From positions 372,001 to 436,000 of the forward strand of contig JAOWBW010000564.1 of the NCBI GenBank assembly GCA_026119855.1: DNA of 64,000 nt, read 5' to 3'. The number at the start of each line of letters is the position of its first letter. Position 1 is the stretch's first letter. The translations under genes were made by a program, and so were the position numbers. Positions 57,361 through 64,000 of this stretch are shown here, in pieces. Below the pieces are notes generated by a model that had not been told where the DNA came from, did no database searches, and saw only the letters and a program-made list of their open reading frames with translations. The DNA is from Campanula takesimana (taxonomy: Eukaryota > Streptophyta > Magnoliopsida > Asterales > Campanulaceae).

Positions 57361-58255
57361 TTATATTTTTTTTTCTAAAAAAACCCAACAAGATGAATGA
57401 CTGAAACCTAAACCCTGGCTGAAACCCCTACCGTCGTTGCTCTCGACATCTCTCGCCGAACGTCTAAAGTAGACAGCCTCCCGCGCAGCCACGACCGGCG
57501 GCCTCCCCGCCATCTCCTGGGTCACCACTGCTCACCGGTCGCCGCCAGTGTGCATCTCTACTATCGGCGGTCACCGCTTCAGCACACGTCTCTATATTCC
57601 CGGTCTGAGCTACTTCTCTTTCCTTAAGGTCTCAAGACTCTCAGTCTCTCACCCATTATTATTCTTTGTATGACATATTTGTGATTATTGATTAAAGTTT
57701 TCAGACGATTTAGGGGTTGAATTTTCAGAGTGCTTGGATTTGGGGGGAGTAAATTGGATTTTCAGAGTTGGGGGTTGGTCTTTGGAAAAACTAACGTGGA
57801 TTTTCAGAATATTGATTGAATGTTGATTTAAAATTATTTATTGTTTTTTATTATGTTAATTGATTGCATGAATAAAGTTTTATTTTGTAATGTGACTAAA
57901 TGGTGATTTTATTACTCCGTAGTTCTTTTTTGTAGAAATGTCAAATGATGGTATTATTATTGTATTGATTATTGACTATGGAATATGGAGATTTTTTAAA
58001 CTAAAATTATTGAGGAATGCGAAACTAGTTTAGGGGTGGTGATTCTGAGGTGTTCAGTTAATAGTCAACGGTCCGTCCCCATGACTTCAGTTACTAAAGA
58101 ATTTGTTGATTTGGATTGTCTTCCTTCAGATGGTGTTATTTTCGTACCCTGGATCGCCACTGCCTAAATAATTGCTTAATCTTTTCTATTTCCACCTAAA
58201 GTTGTCTTCTAGAGGCTGTTTTCAGGTTGCAATTTTCTAAGAGAAACAATCAAGG
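57361..58255 (+). promoter_or_regulatory. PUR2 promoter, 5' UTR and probable 5' UTR intron
   Basis: Telo-box-like CTAAACCCTGGCTGAAACCCC lies near 57411, typical of promoters of growth-linked genes. A GC- and CT-rich leader at 57430-57628 could be 5' UTR exon 1. A GT at 57629 and a CAG acceptor at 58225 would bound a 5' UTR intron, leaving about 30 nt before the ATG. Inferred from composition and splice motifs only. Confidence 0.4.
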
Positions 58256-61200
58256 ATGGCTTGCAGCATCTCTCATACCATTGGAATTTCAATGAAGTTT
58301 CATCAACAAAGTCCATCTTATCCTCTCTCACCCAGTCACCACCGGTGTAGCTTCGGCAAACTTTCGGCAATCTTTAATGTTGCCTCGGTTAATTGGAAAT
58401 CACTGACCTTTCGTGGTCCTCGAAGTTCTCATCATTGGAGTGGCTATCAATCATTCGTTATCAAAGGTGTTTCTTCTGACACTGTAGTTTCAGGTAACGA
58501 TTAAAAATGTCATTTTACGAACTCTATATCTGATTGACTAGTGTTGAGAAAAGTGAGCTAAATGAACCAAAATTTGAGAAAAAGAATGCATTTTTTGAAC
58601 TCCAGGAGGTGATTGTGCTACTCATTTTATTATTTTTTTGTTCATTTTCCGCTAAAAGATCATACTTAACTAGTTAAATGCTTTATCCGTCACAAACGGA
58701 AAAAAAATCATGTCATGTTTGGAAAATGAACTTTTTAAGACTACATTTTTACCTCATATATACCTAGTAGTGTACCCTTTTGGAAATGTGAATCCATCAA
58801 CATCAACCAACTAGTAGGAGAATGGCAACTGATCGTTTTTACATCAGTAACATAAAAAACATGAATGAGTGTAATGTCTGTGATAACTATTAACCTTATT
58901 GGCAGAAAAGACTCGTTTAGAGTCCCCAAGTAATTGAGACTAGTGATGAGTTGATTTAGTTTTTTTATTCTTACTTTTATATCTAAAATCTGAAAATGCA
59001 CCTCTTGTTTTTGCAAAATAAAAAGGTTAAGTACTACTCTCTCTGGGACGGAGAGAGTATTAAGAAAACCGATTATCTAAATGCTACCAGTGAAGAGAAA
59101 ATGGACTCTTGGAACTACACTAAGGGTTCCTATTTGATCATATATATTGATGCTCGATGGGTGAAGATTCAACTTTCTTTTGAGCTTCTGCTTTCGCCTG
59201 TTACGATCTAAATTCTTGGTTTTTTTTTTTTTTTTTTTTTTTTTTTGGCATTCATTTTCAGTATTGATCTCACTGCTGTGACGTTAGGCATGCTTGTCAA
59301 AGCGGGATTTTTACTTTTTATCATGTGAACAAGCAAAATACGCGAATGTGAATTGCAGGAGTTCGCATATTATTGTTTTTGACTCCTGTATACTGGAATT
59401 CTGAAGAGGCGCACACAATAGATGTCATTGATAATCAGTCCCTTACTCACCTGCAACTTGATTCATAGATGACTTTTTTTTGTGTGCGTAGAAGAACGTG
59501 TTTCTGTGCTGGTTGTTGGTGGCGGAGGAAGGGAACATGCACTTTGTTATGCCTTGCAACGATCTCCATCATGTGATGCAGTCTTTTGTGCGCCTGGAAA
59601 TGCAGGCATTTCCAACTCAGGAGATGCCACTTGTATACCTAACCTTGATATCCTTGACAGCTCAGCTGTGATTGCCTTTTGCCATAAGTGGAGTGTGGGA
59701 CTGGTTGTTGTCGGTCCAGAAGCTCCTTTAGTTGCTGGTCTTGCAAATGATCTCGGAAAGGCTGGAATTCCTACTTTTGGCCCTTCATCAGAGGCTGCTG
59801 CTTTGGAAGGTTCTAAAAGTTTCATGAAGAGTTTATGTGATAAATACAAAATCCCGACTGCTAAGGTTAGTTTTCAAGGTTATTATCATTTAATGCTAGT
59901 TTTATCATTGATTTCCATAGGTAACATAATGTTGTGAAAACCATTGCCTTTTAATGTCAATATACACATACTCCCTCTGGCCTCAAATATAAGCAAAAAC
60001 TTCGTTTTGTTTTAAATGTATAAGCAAAACTCATAATTTTCGATACAAAAATCATTAGATGCAATTATATCTTTCACTCTTTTACCAAAATTACCCTTAA
60101 CTAATTATCTCTTTTTAAAGGTTAGTGCACACATACTAGACATTTAGTATGAAGATAAGTGCACATTTCGTATAACACAAGTTTGTGATAAAACAAGACA
60201 TTTAACTGATCGTTGTTATAGCAGAAACTGTCTTACACCAAACATTTCTTTGTATGTTGTAGTATCAAACATTTACAGACCCATCTTTAGCAAAGACGTA
60301 TATTAAAGAGCAAGGGGTACCAATCGTTGTTAAAGCAGATGGATTAGCTGCTGGAAAAGGAGTTGTCGTTGCTATGAGTCTGGAGGAGGCATACGAAGCA
60401 GTGGACTCGATGCTTGTAGAAGGCGTATTTGGTTCTGCAGGTTGTCGGGTTATTGTAGAGGAATTTTTGGAAGGTGAAGAAGCATCATTTTTTGCATTAG
60501 TAGATGGAGAGAATGCAATACCTTTAGAGTCCGCGCAGGACCATAAACGAGTGGGTGATGGGGATACGGGTCCCAACACAGGTGGGATGGGGGCATACTC
60601 TCCAGCACCTGTCTTGACGAAAGAACTCGAGTCTTTGGTCATGAACTCTATAATTCTTCCTACGGTTAAAGGAATGTCTGAAGAGGGCTGCAAGTTTGTT
60701 GGAGTACTGTATGCTGGACTCATGATCGAGAAGAAGTCTGGTTTACCAAAACTAATCGAGTACAATGTGCGGTTTGGAGATCCAGAATGTCAGGTAAGTA
60801 TACCAATATTTCAGCTTTAAAGTTCATGCATGGGTGTTAGTCTTGTATTCACCTATTCTGAAGTTTTATTTGTGTCCTTTCAATAAATCAGGTGCTTATG
60901 GTAAGGTTGGAGTCTGATCTGGCACAAGTCCTGCTAGCAGCATGTAAGGGGGAGCTAACCAGTGTATCTCTTGATTGGTCACCGGGGTCAGCCATGGTGG
61001 TGGTCATGGCTAGTAATGGCTACCCCGGACCCTACGAGAAAGGGTCCGTTATTAAAAATCTTGAAGAAGCGGAGAGTGTAGCCCCTTTTGTAAAAATATT
61101 TCACGCCGGAACAGCTCTAAGCTCAGATGGGGAGTACATAGCTACTGGAGGTCGTGTTCTTGGAATCACCGCTAAAGGAAAAGATCTTGAAGAGGCAAGA

Positions 61201-61308
61201 GATAAAGCTTACCGAGCAATTGAGGAGGTCAACTGGGACGGAGGGTTCTATAGACGAGATATTGGTTGGAGAGCACTTCCCATGAAATTAGTATCTAAGA
61301 AAGGGTAA
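58256..61308 (+). CDS. PUR2: Phosphoribosylamine-glycine ligase (GAR synthetase), plastid-targeted
   Basis: Four exons: 58256-58493, 59492-59865, 60263-60793 and 60892-61308, 519 residues (Arabidopsis PUR2 about 530). The first ~79 residues are Ser/His-rich and lack acidic clusters, a transit peptide. The enzyme starts RVSVLVVGGGGREHALCYAL. It has GPEAPLVAGL, the ATP-grasp phrase VVKADGLAAGKGVVV (near 226-240), GDGDTGPNTGGMGAYSP and the family signature RFGDPECQ (374-381), then the C-terminal domain ending KLVSKKG. It joins 5-phosphoribosylamine and glycine with ATP to make GAR, the second step of de novo purine synthesis, in plastids and possibly mitochondria. All introns are GT-AG. In plants this is a stand-alone enzyme, as seen here. 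All visible catalytic motifs are intact. Confidence 0.96.
59035..59059. mobile_element. 25-bp Stowaway skeleton in PUR2 intron 1
   Basis: TA-CTCTCTCTGGGACGGAGAGAG-TA: two Stowaway ends joined with virtually no interior. Confidence 0.6.
59969..60262. mobile_element. Stowaway left end in PUR2 intron 2
   Basis: TA-CTCCCTCTGGCCTCAAATATAAG at 59969, no matching right end before the intron 2 acceptor. Probably truncated; its true extent is unknown. Confidence 0.4.
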
Positions 61309-61330
61309 AACATCTAAACTTTATCTGACA
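61309..61330 (+). other. Start of the PUR2 3' region
   Basis: The PUR2 3' UTR begins here and soon runs into a Stowaway. Confidence 0.4.
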
Positions 61331-61550
61331 TACTCCCCATGTCCTAAATTGATAGTCTGTTTGACTTTTCAAATATTTTAAGGTTACATCATGGGACAGT
61401 CCCGTTTAACTTTTCAAATATTTTAAGGTTACATTATTATAAGTTTTGGAAATTCATTGAATTTGAAGCCTTAATTTTGGAAATGAGACTAACTTTTCTG
61501 GGACAAACAAAAAGGTGAGACGGGGCTATCATTTTGGGACGGACGGAGAC
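61331..61550. mobile_element. Stowaway MITE in the PUR2 3' flank
   Basis: TA-CTCCCCATGTCCTAAATTGATAG and inverse CTATCATTTTGGGACGGACGGAG. An internal repeat (ACTTTTCAAATATTTTAAGG, twice) suggests an internal duplication. Confidence 0.7.
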
Positions 61551-62461
61551 CCAGCTTCAACTTGTTCTTATCTGACTATGAGCATTGTCAACAAGCTACA
61601 CGTCGTTGACAAATTGAGCGGCTGTGTGTCATGATGTAAAAGGTTTACTGTGTACCTTAACACAACAGATTTTGCTAGGAGTAGGAAAATGTACAAGTTA
61701 GAACCCTTGTTGTGCTTATATATAATTCTAATCTATTACCAAAAAATAAATAAATATATAATTCTAATCTGCTGTGTACACACTGTTTACGCTTGCAGTT
61801 GATGAATGGTCAATACATCTGTTTGCTGACCCCGGTGACCAATGAAATTCTGAATTTTAACTGAGATAACGGAATTGATATAAATTATTGGTTAAAGTTC
61901 ACTTGAATGTTTACCATAAAAACCGAAAGGGACTATCTTTTGGGGGACGGATGGAGTCATATAGACTATATATGAAGTGTGTGTAGATTCGAATTTTCCA
62001 AAACAAAGTGGTCTCATTTTCTCGGGAAAAAAAAAAGAAAGAAAAAGAATTCATTAAATCTAGAAAGGGTATAATTGGTATTATGACAAGATGGGAGGTC
62101 TATATCAAAGTTAGATTAGAACTTGGGATGTTGTGACCAGGGAATACTTGACACATACTTGAAAATGTAGGAAGCTGAAAGAGTGCCGTAACAGTTGGGG
62201 TTTAGTAAGAAGGAGATTGATATTAATGGGATTCAATTCAATTCAATTCATTAACTAAGAAAAAAAAGTACTGTCGGTGGGGTTTTAACACTAACACTAA
62301 TTTTAATAACGCTCTCTTTGCATGGTTGCAACTTCTTCTTGTGTTCATCCGCGAACTGATTCGAACCGGTGCAGTCGTAAGTAGCAGCAGTCGGCTCTCT
62401 GTCCGTTAAATGAGTTTATTAAAAATTAAGGCTATAGTTGTCTTTTGATTCTGCCTTTCCA

Positions 62462-62504
<43 letters not shown>

Positions 62505-63082
62505 AATGAGCATTTCCTTTTGTTCCAGCAGAAGAGATGCTTGGTTCTTTGAGGTTCATTTCACTGAAGAATAATACTTTGTTTTGAAATGATGTTTCAT
62601 TTTCTAAATCATTAGTGTTAATAGAAAATATATACTTATATATACGCGCACACTCTTATTTTCTTCTTTGAAAACGTAACATTTATTTTTGACGAATACA
62701 AGAATAATATTAGGGGTATAAAACGTTCACAAACTTTTGCTCACAAAACTTTAGTTGTCAGTCATTTATTAAGTGTTTAAACTGTAGACCCGAGCGTTGG
62801 AAGTTTTCAACACCAACTAAGGACTGACAACTAGAATTTTGTGAGTATTTTGTGTCTCTAACATTTTTACTCGAGTTTTTTTTTTTTTTTTTAAAAAAAA
62901 GTTTGACATTTAGTGTTTGACGAAGACAACTTCTTGCAAAACATAGTCATCAAGTGAACGTAGAGGCAATTAATGTGTTCAAACCTAAAAAAGTCTACTT
63001 TACATTGATTACTCGGAAAACACAGTACTATCACCTCTAAAACAACCATGAAAATATTATTTTGAATTTATCATTTTCTTTA
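61551..63082. other. Intergenic DNA right of PUR2
   Basis: No gene is recognised. It has a lone Stowaway right end (GGGGGACGGATGGAG near 61943), a (TA)n tract at about 62465-62503, and an imperfect inverted pair near 62712-62870 (ACTTTAGTTGTCAGTC / GGACTGACAACTAGAATTTT). Confidence 0.45.
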
Positions 63083-63242
63083 GTACTCTGTCTATAATAG
63101 TTCATTTCATTTTTTTTACTAGAAAATTAGTTTCATTTTTAAAATGAAGGCTTCAAAATCACCAAATTTTCTAAACTTATTATGTAATCAAAAAATATTT
63201 GAAAAGTCAAATGAGACTATCATTTTAAGACGAGAGGAGTAT
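63083..63242. mobile_element. Stowaway MITE
   Basis: TA-CTCTGTCTATAATAGTTCATT and inverse ACTATCATTTTAAGACGAGAGGAG, TA-flanked and diverged. Confidence 0.6.
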
Positions 63243-63726
63243 ATAGTAGGTTAGAAACCTTACTCCTACTCCTAAGTTTTGTAAGACTTCTTTCATAATT
63301 CAGTTGTCAAATGGTAATTATTACTAGTATTATCTATTTATATTCTATGGTGATAAAAATGATGTACCACCAATGTTAATATAAGATTAAATTAATTGAA
63401 GAGAGGAGAGGGAATAAAAATACTTAATTTTTAAATTACTAAGGAGCATAGATTGGCTAAAGATAGAAGCTTAAATGAAAGACAAGAAAAGTTAATAGGC
63501 TGAACTCAACGTGGGGCCCAGCCCAAACAAACTTGTACTATGTCTTACACTACAAAAATAACCATTTAAGAAAATAAAATAAAATTGGAGACTAGTTCAT
63601 TCATAGTCTTAAATAGTGTTTCCAAAACCATTTTAGTTCCCTTTCTTGGACTTATTAGCATTGTCTACTTCTTTCTTCTTCTCTGTTCATCATTTCTTTC
63701 TTGTGGAGGTTCTTGAATCCATCAAA

Positions 63727-63738
63727 ATGCTCACACAG
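63727..63738 (+). CDS. Possible first coding exon of a gene leaving the window (partial)
   Basis: A CT-rich leader (TTCTTTCTTCTTCTCTGTTC) is followed by ATG at 63727 and Met-Leu-Thr-Gln, then CAG followed by GTATGTATG, a good donor. The rest of the gene would lie beyond 64000. With four codons no product can be named, and the site may be chance. Confidence 0.3.
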
Positions 63739-63749
63739 GTATGTATGTA

Positions 63750-63998
63750 TACTCTCTCCGTTCGCCGTTCGACTTTTTTTGTTCAATTGAGTTGATCTTT
63801 TACCATAAATTTATGAATATCTAAAGATTTCTATGCAATTCCAAAAAAACAATTATTGATAGTAATTCTAATGGCGAAACGATAACAAATTTTAGAATTA
63901 CGTAAAGATATCTACATATTCGTAAAATTATGGTCAAAGATTGATTCAATTGACCATAAAAGTCAATCTGTGCCTATTGTTATGGGACGGAGGGAGTA
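63750..63998. mobile_element. Stowaway MITE at the right edge
   Basis: TA-CTCTCTCCGTTCGCCGTTCG and TATTGTTATGGGACGGAGGGAG-TA. It would sit in intron 1 of the possible gene at 63727. Confidence 0.78.
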
Positions 63999-64000
63999 TG

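Overview
The window is nuclear DNA of a flowering plant, most likely a eudicot. The genes have introns with GT-AG borders, the spacers are AT-rich, and the protein families are plant-type: a PLS-DYW pentatricopeptide repeat protein, Di19, NFD6, a plant MACPF protein and a plastid-targeted purine enzyme. I cannot name the genus. Exon structures were derived by hand from splice borders, reading frame and family resemblance.

Gene layout: (1) 13246-18995 (+), a seven-exon MACPF-domain protein of the CAD1/NSL1 family. (2) 19495-22401 (-), an intronless DYW-class PPR gene, convergent with the MACPF gene, with a one-base frameshift just before its DYW terminus. (3) 24883-32962 (-), a five-exon Di19 zinc-finger gene with a U12-type AT-AC intron and a 6.2-kb second intron. 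(4) 40490-48491 (+), a two-exon OB-fold gene like At4g28440, split by a 7.5-kb intron. (5) 51148-54713 (-), NFD6-like, ending in a 20-nt coding exon. (6) 58256-61308 (+), PUR2 (phosphoribosylamine-glycine ligase), four coding exons. (7) 63727 (+), a possible first coding exon of a gene that runs off the right edge. These are unrelated housekeeping, stress and organelle genes; no operon-like or pathway cluster is visible.

The rest is mostly small DNA transposons, many with target-site duplications (TSDs) that can be read directly. There are about 25 Stowaway-type elements (ends CTCCCTCCGTCC / GGACGGAGGGAG with TA). There are at least five Mutator-like elements with long terminal inverted repeats (TIRs) and 9-bp TSDs. 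Seven hAT-type elements have 8-bp TSDs. One PIF/Tourist element has a TTA TSD. There are RTE-type LINE fragments, one with a 21-bp TSD, LTR-like remnants, and a Helitron inserted into the end of a relative. Nesting is common and reaches three levels. The 0-12 kb segment is almost pure transposon and includes a ~123-bp tandem array of about 12.7 copies.

The most interesting signals are the AT-AC intron of Di19, itself carrying a Stowaway; the MULE-in-MULE carrying a FRIGIDA-like coding fragment; the precisely reconstructable Helitron insertion; the tandem array whose unit encodes two hairpins; and the DYW frameshift. I found no convincing new multi-gene system.
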